23,823 nt of DNA, from NCBI GenBank assembly GCA_902762335.1, contig CACWNZ010000002.1, forward strand, positions 1-23,823, given 5' to 3'. Within the stretch, counting starts at the first letter, position 1. Each line of letters starts with the position of its first letter. This document shows, piece after piece, positions 1-8,559 of the stretch. The notes beneath the pieces were generated by a model. It was not told where the DNA came from. It saw only the letters and a program-made list of their open reading frames with translations, and did not search any database. The DNA comes from an uncultured Ruminococcus sp. (GTDB taxonomy: Bacteria > Bacillota > Clostridia > Oscillospirales > Acutalibacteraceae). The position numbers and the translations under genes are program-made.

Positions 1-2
1 GC

Positions 3-159
3 GCCGTTAAACCCGTACCAGCCGAGCCAAAGGATGAACACGCCCAGCGCGCCGAGCGCAATATTGTGGCCGGGAAAGGCGTTGACTTTTTGGACCTTGC
101 CCGAGTTGTCACACTTAAATTTTCCAATACGCGGGCCGAGGACCTTTGCGCCGATCAGC
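3..159 (-). pseudogene. Partial ammonium transporter (Amt/AmtB) fragment at window edge
   Basis: Read on the minus strand, this stretch encodes about 52 residues typical of the middle of an Amt/AmtB/Rh ammonium channel. It contains GAKVLGPRIGKF, then PGHNIALGALGVFILW, then GWYGFNG, which is the conserved FILWxGWxGFN transmembrane segment of the family. The frame runs off the window at base 1. On the other side homology stops near base 160, and an in-frame TAG lies at 192-194, so the earlier transmembrane helices are absent. The fragment touches the plus-strand PH-domain gene at the same point where that gene also loses its normal beginning. I infer a joint between two unrelated genes, either an assembly chimera or a real rearrangement. 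The family call is confident; the biological meaning is not. Confidence 0.7.
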
Positions 160-1182
160 CTCAGCACAGAGGGCAGGACCATGCACAGGGTCTACAGATC
201 GCGCATGATAAGCATTATTCTTATGTCGGCGTTCTGGTCCAACCCGCTTACGGGTATGATATTCATAGTACCCGTAATAAACAGCGCCGCAAAAATAACG
301 GGCTCGCAGTTTGCGCAGGATATCATAAGAGGCTCGCTCAATCCCGAGTGGAGCCCCGTTGCATGGATAATCTCCCCTGCCGCGGCAGGTCTTGCCACGC
401 TTATACTTATGTGCTGGCTCATTTCGGCGCTTCTGTATTTTTTAAGATACGTCCGTCTGCGAAGCTCCGTTTTAGGCGAAAATATCATCATCTCAAGAGG
501 TCTTATAAGCAAGACCATAACCTGCACGAGAATAAGCGCGGTATCCTCAGTAAGCATAGAGCACAGCCTGCTTATGAGGCTTTTGCGGCTGAGGAACTGC
601 GCCGTTACAGTAATAGGCTCGGGCAAGCTCAAGGGCGACAAGGGACTTATAGTATCGGCTGAATACAGAGAATCGGCAAATAAATATATGACCGAGCTGA
701 CGGGCATACCCCATGACGAGACCGTGAGGATAGATGCGGCAAAGGGCAGTATATATTCCTACGTCTATTATCCCTGCATATATATCATACTTCTCACGGC
801 GCTTTCGGTGCTTTCGTATAATTTCTTCCCGTTCAACGAAGCGATATGGTTTCTTATTTCCGTATTTTATATTATTCTTTTCTGGTGGCTGCTGTTCCGT
901 ATATTTGCCTGCAGACATTCCCATTTAGGAATTAACGAGAAGGCTCTCGTAGTATGCACCTTCAAGGGACTTACCCTTAAAAAGCACTATATTCCCTTTG
1001 ATATGATACGCAAAACCGAAATATCTCAGATGTTCACTCAGGAGAAAAAGGGCAAGTGCCATCTTAAAGTAACTATCTACGGCGAAAAAAGACTTACCTA
1101 TAAAATAAAACAACTCCCCCTCAGGGAAACCAAGGAGCTTCTGCTCAAGGCAGAAATGATGCGCAGCAAAATATCAGACTGA
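160..1182 (+). CDS. bPH2-domain (YdbT-like, DUF304) membrane protein, 5'-truncated
   Basis: The translation has the repeating pattern of YdbT-type bacterial PH-domain proteins, in which pairs of transmembrane helices alternate with bPH2 (DUF304) domains. Hydrophobic segments lie near 205-290 and 355-440. A bPH2 domain follows at about 455-710 with the typical stretch ISRGLISKTITCTRI. Another helix pair lies at about 755-905 and a second bPH2 domain at about 930-1160. Full family members normally begin with a further helix pair and PH domain, which is missing here. The frame is open to base 1, with an ATG at 34, but bases 1-160 encode an ammonium transporter on the other strand, so I place the real coding part from about 160. 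No ribosome site supports a start here. These proteins are membrane proteins of poorly known function. Confidence 0.75.
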   Translation, partial: LSTEGRTMHRVYRSRMISIILMSAFWSNPLTGMIFIVPVINSAAKITGSQFAQDIIRGSLNPEWSPVAWIISPAAAGLATLILMCWLISALLYFLRYVRLRSSVLGENIIISRGLISKTITCTRISAVSSVSIEHSLLMRLLRLRNCAVTVIGSGKLKGDKGLIVSAEYRESANKYMTELTGIPHDETVRIDAAKGSIYSYVYYPCIYIILLTALSVLSYNFFPFNEAIWFLISVFYIILFWWLLFRIFACRHSHLGINEKALVVCTFKGLTLKKHYIPFDMIRKTEISQMFTQEKKGKCHLKVTIYGEKRLTYKIKQLPLRETKELLLKAEMMRSKISD

Positions 1183-1224
1183 AAAAACACAGCCCTCCTT
1201 TTACGGAAGGCTGTGTCGTTTTTT
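1183..1224. terminator. Bidirectional intrinsic terminator between PH gene and gyrA
   Basis: A 12-bp stem with one mismatch (1187-1198 pairing with 1205-1216, loop TTTTAC) is followed by a T-run on the plus strand. It is preceded by an A-run that becomes a T-run on the minus strand. It can end both the PH-domain gene and the convergent gyrA operon. Confidence 0.85.
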
Positions 1225-3712
1225 ATATGTCCTCGTCGTCGTCCTCATCGCCGTCATCATTGTCGCCGACGTCTTCATCCTCGTGCGGCGCTCTTGAGAT
1301 AGTAGCTACCTTGCTGTTGTCGTCTATCTTCATTACGATAACGCCCTTGCTCGGTCTTGAGCATATCCTTATGGACGACGCCTCTATTCTGATAATAACT
1401 CCGCTGTCGGAGATGAGTATTATATCGTCGTCAAGATCTACGGCCTTTATAGCCGCCACCTTGCCGAATTTCTCGGTATGGTAGTTTGTAAGACCGCAGC
1501 CGCCGCGCGACTGTATCCTGTAGTCGCTCTGCGGCGAAAGCCTGCCGTAGCCCTTTTCGGATACGGTGAGTATGTAGGCGTCCTCTCTGAGTATGGACAT
1601 TCCTATTACGCTGTCCCCTCCTCTGAGTGATATTGCCTTTACTCCGCGGGCAGTTCTGCCCATATTCCTTACCTCGTTCTCGTCAAAGCGGATAGCCATG
1701 CCGTTTCTCGTTGCAACGAGAAGCTGAGAATGACCGTCCGTAAGGCGTACCCATACCAGCTCGTCATCATCGTCTATATCAATGGCGATAAGTCCTCCCT
1801 TTCGGGTGGTCTTGAATTCCTCGGTGGCAGTCCTCTTGATAATGCCCTTCTTGGTTATCATAACAAGGTACATACCGTCGTCGCCCTCCTCGGGCATACG
1901 GATAAGCGAGGTCACCTTTTCATTAGCCGCAAGCGGGAGCAGATTGTTTATGTTCATGCCCTTTGAGGTCCTTGAGCCCTCGGGTATCATGTAGCATTTA
2001 AGCCTGTATACCTTGCCGAGGTTGGAGAAGAACAGCACGTAATCGTGAGTTCCCGCTACGAACATATCTGTAGCAACGTCCTCCTCGCGGCGGTTCATTC
2101 CCGATATTCCCCTGCCGCCCCTGCGCTGTGTGCGGTAGGTATCTACCTTCTGGCGCTTGACGTAGCCGAAGCTCGTCATCGTGATAACACAGTCCTCATA
2201 CGGAATGAGATCCTCTATATCAACCTCTCCGCTTACGGATTCTATCTGTGTGCGCCTCTCGTCTCCGAACTTGGCTCTTATGGCGTTGAGCTCGGTCTTT
2301 ATTATGCCTAAAAGTCTCTCGCCGTTATTGAGTATGTCCTTATAATCGGCTATCTTCTCAATAAGAGAAGCAAGCTCCTCCTCTATCTTTTCACGCTCCA
2401 GACCCGAAAGCTGTCCGAGACGCATGGCAACTATAGCCTGTGTCTGAGCATCGTCCAGACCAAAGCGCTCCGAAAGTCTTATCCTTGCCGTGGGCTGATC
2501 CTTAGAGCTTCTTATTATCCTTATTACCTCGTCTATAAAGTCGATAGCTATCTTCAGACCCTCTAAGATATGCGCTCTTTCCTCAGCCTTTTTCAGATCG
2601 TAGATAGTTCTTCTCGTAATAACGTTTACCTGAAAATCTATGTAATTCTGTATAATATCCTTCAGCGTAAGGATCTTAGGCACGCCGTTTACTATGGCAA
2701 GAAGTATGATGCCGTAGGTTATCTGCATCTGCGAATTTCTGTAAAGGCTGTTGAGCACTACGTTGGGAGATGCCTCTCTCTTGAGGGTTATCTCAATATG
2801 CATACCGTTCCTGTCGGAGTGATCGTCTATATTTGATATTCCCTCTATCCTCTTGTCCTTTACCATATCGGCAATGCTCTCTACAAGGCGGGCTTTATTT
2901 ACCTGATAGGGAAGCTCGGTAACGATAATTTTATATCTGCCGTTCTTATCCTCTGCTATCTCGGCTCTTGCGCGGACGGTTATCTTTCCCCTGCCCGTTG
3001 CGTATGCGGCTCTTATACCGCTCTGACCCATTATGATGCCCGCCGTCGGGAAATCGGGACCCTTGATATACTGCATTATTTCCTCAAGAGATGCATCGGG
3101 GCAGTCTATAACGTAATTTACGGCATCTATTACCTCGCCTAAATTATGCGGCGGGATATTGGTAGCCATGCCTACGGCTATACCCGTAGAGCCGTTAACG
3201 AGCAGATTCGGGAATCTTGACGGCAGAACGGCGGGCTCCTTGCGGCTGTCGTCGTAGTTCGGTATGAAATCTACTGTTTCCTTGTCGATGTCGGTGAGCA
3301 TCTCTACGCTTATCTTGCTCATTCTCGACTCGGTATAACGGTATGCGGCAGGCGGGTCGCCGTCTACCGAGCCGAAGTTGCCGTGACCGTCAACGAGCAT
3401 ATAGCGCATAGAGAAATCCTGCGCAAGTCTTACAAGCGCTTCATATACCGAGCTGTCACCGTGGGGGTGATACCTGCCCAGCACGTTACCTACCGTGGTA
3501 GCGCATTTTTTGTAGGGCTTGTCCGGGGTGAGATTATCCTCATACTGAGAGTAGAGTATCCTTCTGTGTACAGGCTTCAGTCCGTCGCGCACGTCGGGCA
3601 GAGCTCTTGATACTATTACCGACATAGAATAATCAAGGAACGACTTTTTCATTTCCCTTTCTATATCAACGTCTATTATTTTTGATGACTGATTATTTTC
3701 TTCATTATCCAA
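1223..3712 (-). CDS. gyrA: DNA gyrase subunit A
   Basis: GyrA is the DNA cleavage and rejoining subunit of gyrase, which introduces negative supercoils as an A2B2 complex with GyrB. The 829 residues match the family length. The catalytic tyrosine is Y126 in AAYRYTE, and the GyrA box QRRGGRG lies near residue 530 at the start of the DNA-wrapping C-terminal domain. The quinolone region reads HPHGDSSVYEALV, with Ser87 and Glu91 at the E. coli 83 and 87 positions, so no classical resistance change is visible. The start is TTG at 3710-3712, chosen because AGAGG lies about 9 bases upstream; the first ATG is at residue 21. The protein ends in a strongly acidic tail of Asp/Glu runs. It is the last gene of the long minus-strand operon and is separated from gyrB by three other genes, unlike Bacillus. 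Confidence 0.97.
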   Translation of the reverse strand: MDNEENNQSSKIIDVDIEREMKKSFLDYSMSVIVSRALPDVRDGLKPVHRRILYSQYEDNLTPDKPYKKCATTVGNVLGRYHPHGDSSVYEALVRLAQDFSMRYMLVDGHGNFGSVDGDPPAAYRYTESRMSKISVEMLTDIDKETVDFIPNYDDSRKEPAVLPSRFPNLLVNGSTGIAVGMATNIPPHNLGEVIDAVNYVIDCPDASLEEIMQYIKGPDFPTAGIIMGQSGIRAAYATGRGKITVRARAEIAEDKNGRYKIIVTELPYQVNKARLVESIADMVKDKRIEGISNIDDHSDRNGMHIEITLKREASPNVVLNSLYRNSQMQITYGIILLAIVNGVPKILTLKDIIQNYIDFQVNVITRRTIYDLKKAEERAHILEGLKIAIDFIDEVIRIIRSSKDQPTARIRLSERFGLDDAQTQAIVAMRLGQLSGLEREKIEEELASLIEKIADYKDILNNGERLLGIIKTELNAIRAKFGDERRTQIESVSGEVDIEDLIPYEDCVITMTSFGYVKRQKVDTYRTQRRGGRGISGMNRREEDVATDMFVAGTHDYVLFFSNLGKVYRLKCYMIPEGSRTSKGMNINNLLPLAANEKVTSLIRMPEEGDDGMYLVMITKKGIIKRTATEEFKTTRKGGLIAIDIDDDDELVWVRLTDGHSQLLVATRNGMAIRFDENEVRNMGRTARGVKAISLRGGDSVIGMSILREDAYILTVSEKGYGRLSPQSDYRIQSRGGCGLTNYHTEKFGKVAAIKAVDLDDDIILISDSGVIIRIEASSIRICSRPSKGVIVMKIDDNSKVATISRAPHEDEDVGDNDDGDEDDDEDI

Positions 3713-3757
3713 GCTGACACACCTCTTTCATGTTCGGGCATTTATTTAGAAAATATT

Positions 3758-4174
3758 TTATCCGCCGACTACGGAAGCCTGAAGCTTATCGTAAAAATCG
3801 GGCATAAGCTTTTTAAGATTCACCGGTCGGAAGGTCTGCGAGCTTACAAAGCCATGGGTAGTGCTGCCCTGAGCCATAAGCACGCCGTTGAGCATGACCT
3901 TATAGCCGAAGATTATCTTTGCGGCGGATACCTTGAGAGTATCGGTGATTATTATGACCTCGTCCTCATAATGCACGGGACGGAAATATCTGCAGCTGAG
4001 CTCCGCAAGCGGGAGCATTACTCCCTGCTTTTCAAGCTGAGTATAGGTCATGCCCGACTGCTTTATATATTCCGTTCTTGCCGCCTCAAACCATACGGGA
4101 TAGACGGAATGGTGTATTATTCCCATCTGATCGGTCTCTGCATATCTTGCAGTAATTCGTGTTTCACAGCTCAA
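3758..4174 (-). CDS. Acyl-CoA thioesterase, YbgC/FadM-like hotdog fold
   Basis: This 138-residue protein belongs to the 4-hydroxybenzoyl-CoA thioesterase (4HBT) hotdog family, which hydrolyses acyl-CoA or acyl-ACP thioesters in the cytoplasm. The N-terminal signature RYAETDQMGIIHHSVYPVWF carries the catalytic aspartate at D15, followed by FEAARTEY on the long hotdog helix and FRPVHYEDE. The length is normal for YbgC. The start is TTG at 4172-4174, supported by AAAGGAG about 10 bases upstream. It lies 17 bases after the YcxB-like gene and 45 bases before gyrA, so it is probably co-transcribed with them. The substrate cannot be told from sequence, and the link to gyrase is probably only positional. 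Confidence 0.85.
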   Translation of the reverse strand: MSCETRITARYAETDQMGIIHHSVYPVWFEAARTEYIKQSGMTYTQLEKQGVMLPLAELSCRYFRPVHYEDEVIIITDTLKVSAAKIIFGYKVMLNGVLMAQGSTTHGFVSSQTFRPVNLKKLMPDFYDKLQASVVGG

Positions 4175-4191
4175 CCCGGTACACTCCTTTA

Positions 4192-4836
4192 TTATTCCTT
4201 AGGTCTTGCGCCCGATATAAGTATCGCCTTTACCTCGTTGTATATCTCGGGCTCGATGACTCTCTGAGGAATAGCGAAATTTCTGTTTTTCGGGGCGAAT
4301 ATAAGATATATCCCGTCAAATTCCTCTATCTCGCAGCTTCCGTCAAGCTCTATGCTCCATGCGCCCGCGCCGCTGCCTATGTCTATGTGGTCGGGATATA
4401 TTTCCGCCTCTATTTTTTTTCCGTTGGCGGCAAGCCTTGCGGCGCTTTTTATGTGCAGATGAGGCACGAGCCATACAACGGCTATCATCACAAGGCAGAA
4501 TATCGCAAAAAACAGGTTATAGCCCTTGTATTTTCCCTCGCTGACAAAGAACGCCCAGGTAAAGCTAAGGGCGCCGACGGCAAAGACAACGCTTGAAAAA
4601 ACTGCCCTTGCTCCCTTTGTCTTATACATATCGCTGTGCTCAAGACACTTATACATCTCGTCCTGAGTCAATGTGTAGGATATTCTTATGCCCGTTTCGG
4701 GTATCTCGTAATCCTCCGCATCGTCGTCTGCCACAAGCTCAGACTCGGACCCGTCCCACCCGGGATTATCCTCGTTTTCAGTTTCTTCCTCTTCTTTGGT
4801 CATATTCTCGTTTAAACTGTCTTCAATATCTTTCAT
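4192..4836 (-). CDS. YcxB-like domain membrane protein
   Basis: This is a 214-residue protein of unknown function. Residues 1-45 form a very acidic, disordered-looking N-terminus rich in Glu and Asp. A short domain with ISYTLTQDEMYKCL follows, then two transmembrane helices at about 78-98 and 106-127. A C-terminal beta-rich domain (about 145-205), with DHIDIGSGAGAWSIEL and GIYLIFAP, resembles the YcxB-like C-terminal domain. YcxB-like proteins share this helix-hairpin plus PH-like layout. The start ATG has GAGGA seven bases upstream. The gene lies in the gyrB-gyrA interval between a lipoprotein gene and a thioesterase gene, all close-packed and on the same strand, which suggests one transcript. 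I cannot assign a role. Confidence 0.7.
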   Translation of the reverse strand: MKDIEDSLNENMTKEEEETENEDNPGWDGSESELVADDDAEDYEIPETGIRISYTLTQDEMYKCLEHSDMYKTKGARAVFSSVVFAVGALSFTWAFFVSEGKYKGYNLFFAIFCLVMIAVVWLVPHLHIKSAARLAANGKKIEAEIYPDHIDIGSGAGAWSIELDGSCEIEEFDGIYLIFAPKNRNFAIPQRVIEPEIYNEVKAILISGARPKE

Positions 4837-4873
4837 ATCTGTTCCTCATAATAATTATTTACTGTCTGCGGTA

Positions 4874-5440
4874 TCACGGAAAAAGAACTCCCAGACCGTA
4901 GCAGTTAGTGCATTGCTGCTGTTCGCCGCTTACCTCCGTGTAGCCTCTGCCCGAGCATTCGGTGCATATAAGGGGTGTCATAAACTCGTTGCCCTTCTGA
5001 ACGGTCTCGTCGTTCATCTTGACGTAGAATCTGTCCTCATCGGTGTTGTATTCAAGCGCGACAAGACTCGGCTGAGTTACCTCGTTTATGGTCGCAAGGA
5101 AAAGATAATAATATACTCCGTTATCTATGCCTATACAGCACTGATCCTTGTATAATATGCCGCTTTTCAGACTATCATAGCTCATCTTCACATACTCCTC
5201 GTTGGAGTCGGCTGTGAAATTCTTAGCAAAGCTTTCGTAGCTGCTGTAGTCGAAGGAGTTTAAGAGCTCCGCAAATTTCTGATCGTATTCCGAAGCGCTG
5301 CTCTCTCCCTTGCTGCCGGTCTGAGATGTCTGAGCGCTGCTCTGCGATGAGCTATCTGAGCTGCCGTCTGACTTATTGCAGCCGCACAGCATAAGCATTG
5401 ATAATGCTGCTGCCAAAACAATAACGGTAAGTTTTTTCAT
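4874..5440 (-). CDS. Secreted lipoprotein with C-terminal DnaJ-like zinc motif
   Basis: The start is placed at the ATG 5438-5440, which has AAGGAAG upstream and begins a clear lipoprotein signal: MKKL, a hydrophobic stretch, then lipobox LCGC. Cleavage before the cysteine would anchor the protein on the outer face of the membrane. A Ser-rich linker of about 30 residues follows, then a roughly 100-residue domain I do not recognise. The last 30 residues contain CTECSGRGY and CTNCYGLG, two CxxCxGxG repeats like those of the DnaJ cysteine-rich domain (C159, C162, C177, C180 of 188). Such a motif normally binds zinc in the cytoplasm, so its presence on an exported lipoprotein is odd. The gene starts 13 bases after gyrB. 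Confidence 0.75.
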   Translation of the reverse strand: MKKLTVIVLAAALSMLMLCGCNKSDGSSDSSSQSSAQTSQTGSKGESSASEYDQKFAELLNSFDYSSYESFAKNFTADSNEEYVKMSYDSLKSGILYKDQCCIGIDNGVYYYLFLATINEVTQPSLVALEYNTDEDRFYVKMNDETVQKGNEFMTPLICTECSGRGYTEVSGEQQQCTNCYGLGVLFP

Positions 5441-5453
5441 ATCTGTACTTCCT

Positions 5454-7394
5454 TTATACGTCAAGATTCTGAACGTACTTAGCATTCTTCTCGATAAAAT
5501 CTCGTCTCGGCTCTACCTTGTCGCCCATAAGTATAGTGAACACCTCGTCTGCGGCGGCGGCGTCCTCCATTTCTACGCGGAGCATTATCCTCGTAGCGGG
5601 ATCCATAGTAGTTTCCCAGAGCTGATCGGCATCCATTTCACCGAGACCCTTATATCTCTGTATCTCGTATTTGCCTCCTAACTGCTCCATTATCTTATCC
5701 CTCTCCTGATCGGAATAAGCATAGTGGTGCTCCTTGCCCTTGGTTATCCTGTAGAGAGGCGGCTGCGCAATATATACGTGACCCTTCTCTATGAGCGGGC
5801 GCATGAATCTGAAAAAGAAGGTCAGCATAAGCGTTCTTATGTGAGATCCGTCGACGTCGGCATCAGCCATTATTATTATCTTGCCGTATCTGAGCTTGTC
5901 GAGATCTATTTCCTCGCCTATGCCGCAGCCGAGAGCGGTAATTACGGGCATGAGCTTATCATTGCCGTAGACTCTGTCGAGTCTTGCCTTTTCTACGTTG
6001 AGCATCTTGCCCCACAGCGGGAGTATAGCCTGAAAACGCCTGTCTCTGCCGCCCTTTGCAGAGCCTCCTGCCGAGTCGCCCTCTACGATGTAGATCTCTG
6101 TCTCCTCGACGTTTCTTGACTGACAATCGGCAAGCTTGCCCGGCAGACCCGCGCCCTCCATGGCTGTTTTTCTGCGCGCAAGATCTCTTGCCTTTCTTGC
6201 GGCATCTCTTGCCCTTGCCGCCATGAGCGCCTTATCGAAAATAGCCCTTGCCGTTGCGGGGTTTTCTTCAAGATACTGCTCAAGCTTTTCGCTGACAAGC
6301 TTGTCTACAAGCTTTCTCATCTCGGTATTGCCCAGCTTTGCCTTCGTCTGGCTCTCGAACTGCGCGTCCTTGAGCTTGACGCTGATGACCGCCGTAAGAC
6401 CCTCTCTGACGTCCTCACCGCTGAGAGACTTTTCACCCTCCTTGATGAGATTGAACTTCCTTGCGTAGTCGTTCATTACCTTTGTGAGCGATCTCTTGAA
6501 GCCCTCCTCGTGAGTGCCGCCGTCGTTTGTATGTATATTATTGGCAAATGACAGGATAAGCTCGTTGTAGCTTTCGTTATATTGCATCGCTATCTCTGCC
6601 GATGCCGTGTCGTCATCGTTCTTTGCCTGAAAATGTATTATATCCGGGTGTATTACGTCGAGCGCTCTCTTTTTGTGTATATATTCTACAAAGCTTGATA
6701 CTCCGCCCTCATAGCAGAAATCCTCGCTCTGTATATTTTCGGGGTCGCGCTCGTCTATAAGAAATATATGTACTCCCGCATTAAGAAAAGCCTGCTCGCG
6801 GAGCCTTGTAGAGAGTACCTCATAATCGTACACGTCCGTTTCGGTAAAGATCTCACGGTCAGCCTTGAAGGTAACGGTAGTGCCTGTCTGTGTTCCGGTA
6901 CCCGTGACTTCAAGCTCGGTCACCTGATCTCCTCTTTCAAATCTCTGACGATAGGTTTTCTCTCCGTCGCAGACCTCTACCTCTGTCCATTCGGACAGGG
7001 CGTTTACTACCGACGCGCCCACTCCGTGCAGACCGCCCGCGACCTTATAGCCTCCGCCGCCGAACTTTCCTCCCGCATGAAGCACGGTAAAAACGACCGT
7101 TACGGCGGGAATGCCGAGCTTGGGCTGAATACCCACAGGTATGCCTCTGCCGTTATCGCAGACCCTGATTATCTCTCCGGGCAGGATATGCACCTCTATT
7201 TTTGTGCAGTAGCCTGCAAGCGCCTCGTCTATAGAGTTATCTACTATCTCATAAACAAGATGATGCAGTCCTCGCGGACCTGTTGAGCCTATATACATTC
7301 CGGGGCGCTTTCTTACCGCCTCAAGACCCTCGAGCACCTGTATTTCGTTCGCTCCGTATTCTTCCGTAGTCTGAGAAATATCATTCCGATCCAT
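5454..7394 (-). CDS. gyrB: DNA gyrase subunit B
   Basis: GyrB is the ATPase subunit of gyrase. At 646 residues it has the length of Gram-positive GyrB without the extra E. coli insert. The GHKL ATPase domain shows EIVDNSIDEALAG (general base E49, Mg ligand N53), DNGRGIP, and GLHGVGASVVNALS. The TOPRIM domain shows EGDSAGGSAKGGRDR near residue 438, ILPLWGKMLNVEKAR, and the acidic metal site MADADVDGSHI near 511. The C-terminal QRYKGLGEM motif is present. The ATG start has a perfect AAGGAGGT eight bases upstream. It lies 31 bases after a small zinc-ribbon gene and 13 bases before the lipoprotein gene. In Bacillus gyrB directly follows remB and directly precedes gyrA; here extra genes sit on both sides. 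Confidence 0.98.
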   Translation of the reverse strand: MDRNDISQTTEEYGANEIQVLEGLEAVRKRPGMYIGSTGPRGLHHLVYEIVDNSIDEALAGYCTKIEVHILPGEIIRVCDNGRGIPVGIQPKLGIPAVTVVFTVLHAGGKFGGGGYKVAGGLHGVGASVVNALSEWTEVEVCDGEKTYRQRFERGDQVTELEVTGTGTQTGTTVTFKADREIFTETDVYDYEVLSTRLREQAFLNAGVHIFLIDERDPENIQSEDFCYEGGVSSFVEYIHKKRALDVIHPDIIHFQAKNDDDTASAEIAMQYNESYNELILSFANNIHTNDGGTHEEGFKRSLTKVMNDYARKFNLIKEGEKSLSGEDVREGLTAVISVKLKDAQFESQTKAKLGNTEMRKLVDKLVSEKLEQYLEENPATARAIFDKALMAARARDAARKARDLARRKTAMEGAGLPGKLADCQSRNVEETEIYIVEGDSAGGSAKGGRDRRFQAILPLWGKMLNVEKARLDRVYGNDKLMPVITALGCGIGEEIDLDKLRYGKIIIMADADVDGSHIRTLMLTFFFRFMRPLIEKGHVYIAQPPLYRITKGKEHHYAYSDQERDKIMEQLGGKYEIQRYKGLGEMDADQLWETTMDPATRIMLRVEMEDAAAADEVFTILMGDKVEPRRDFIEKNAKYVQNLDV

Positions 7395-7425
7395 TATGTT
7401 TTACCTCCTTTTACGCAGCGAGCCA

Positions 7426-7767
7426 TTATCGTTTTTTATCTTTATGAGTCGTTCGTTCTTTTTTTGACAGAGCTGTCAGTCTTATAAATTTTGGTGATAT
7501 AACAAAGGCTGCGATTATCACTGCGGCATCTGTCAGAACTATCATGAAAAAGGTGTTTTTGCTTATATCATCGGCGCTGTGAAAAAGCATAAGATTCACT
7601 GCGACCATTATTATGCAGGCCGCTATCACGGGAATAAACCTGAAGCCTCTTTTTATGCCGAATTTTTTGCGGCAATGATAGCATTCATGCTCCCTTCCCC
7701 TGAGCGATATAATATCCTTATATCTGTAGACCGTCCTGCAATAGGGACAAACCTGATATTTAGGCAT
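7426..7767 (-). CDS. Small zinc-ribbon protein with two transmembrane helices
   Basis: I do not recognise a named function. The 113-residue protein starts with a likely zinc ribbon, CPYC (C7, C10) and CYHC (C29, C32) separated by 18 residues. Two transmembrane helices follow at about 43-63 and 72-92, then a basic tail ending in KKERTTHKDKKR. The overall plan recalls small clostridial proteins with two spaced CxxC pairs plus two helices. The ATG has GAGGAAA just upstream. It lies between a second protein of the same plan and gyrB, spaced 49 and 31 bases, so it is probably part of the same transcript. The cysteine end is predicted cytoplasmic only by the positive-inside rule, an inference. Confidence 0.7.
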   Translation of the reverse strand: MPKYQVCPYCRTVYRYKDIISLRGREHECYHCRKKFGIKRGFRFIPVIAACIIMVAVNLMLFHSADDISKNTFFMIVLTDAAVIIAAFVISPKFIRLTALSKKERTTHKDKKR

Positions 7768-7816
7768 ATATTTCCTCTTTTCATTATCTGTAAAAGAATA
7801 ATATCAGAAAAAGCCC

Positions 7817-8536
7817 TTACTCCTGATCTTCCTCCGGGGATTTTTCATCATTCAGGCTCTCCTCAGCGGGAGCCTCATCAATTTCGGGAGCCTTTTCCTC
7901 ATCGAGAGGAGCGTCCTCCTCCCGTCTGAATATTTTTACGTCATCAGCGGGCTCCTCCTCTTCGGCAGGAGTATCCTTGTTTATCTCAAAGGCTATTTTT
8001 GTATTCTGAATGTCCTCTATTTCGCCGTTTTCATCGGGCGCTGTCTGCTCGGCGCCGTCGGTGTTTTTCTTTACGGTGCTTTTTGCCCTGAGAAATTTTG
8101 CGGAGAAATCCTCGTCGACGTCAAGATTGACAGGCTTGGTCTCTGTCTGCGGAGCTGCAGGAAATACCGCCGGCTCGTTCGGAATGACCGCCCCTCTTTT
8201 TTCAAGGAGTCTTTTTACGGCGGACTTATCCTTACACGGGGCAAGTCTCACAAAAAAGGGTATCATGATATAGAATATCATGAAAGGCGCAAAAACACAA
8301 GCCATGCCTAAAAAGCTGCCGTGATCGCCGCCTATTGAATACAGAACGACTATAAGCAGCGCAACTATGCACACCATGCTTGCAAGGGCGTATGCTCCCC
8401 TGCTTATTACAACGTTAGAGATGCACTTGCACGAGCCGCAGTTGAATTCTCCCTTTGTTTTTAAGAACATTGCGCCGGGATAGGATATTTTTTTGTGGCA
8501 GTACGGGCATCTCGGCAGTTTAACTTTATCTGACAC
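7817..8536 (-). CDS. Zinc-ribbon protein with two transmembrane helices and acidic tail
   Basis: This 239-residue protein is related in plan to the small zinc-ribbon gene just downstream of it in the operon. The N-terminus has CPYC (C10, C13) and CGSC (C33, C36). Helices lie at about 48-68 and 76-97, the second leading into FFVRLAP. The remaining 140 residues look disordered and become very acidic after residue 180, with many Glu, Asp, Ala and Pro. The start is GTG at 8534-8536, supported by AAGGAAGG seven bases upstream. It follows remB by 23 bases. No enzyme motif is visible. A membrane-anchored adaptor is possible but unproven. The pairing with the next gene suggests an old duplication. 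Confidence 0.7.
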   Translation of the reverse strand: MSDKVKLPRCPYCHKKISYPGAMFLKTKGEFNCGSCKCISNVVISRGAYALASMVCIVALLIVVLYSIGGDHGSFLGMACVFAPFMIFYIMIPFFVRLAPCKDKSAVKRLLEKRGAVIPNEPAVFPAAPQTETKPVNLDVDEDFSAKFLRAKSTVKKNTDGAEQTAPDENGEIEDIQNTKIAFEINKDTPAEEEEPADDVKIFRREEDAPLDEEKAPEIDEAPAEESLNDEKSPEEDQE

Positions 8537-8559
8537 CGATGATCCTTCCTTTCTTGACC

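Noticed and set aside
192..707. 171-codon minus-strand frame at the left edge
   Set aside because: It is the shadow of the bPH2-domain gene on the other strand, which has clear domains and helices.
3430..3470. Quinolone-resistance change in GyrA
   Set aside because: The key positions are Ser87 and Glu91, the usual susceptible residues in Gram-positive GyrA.
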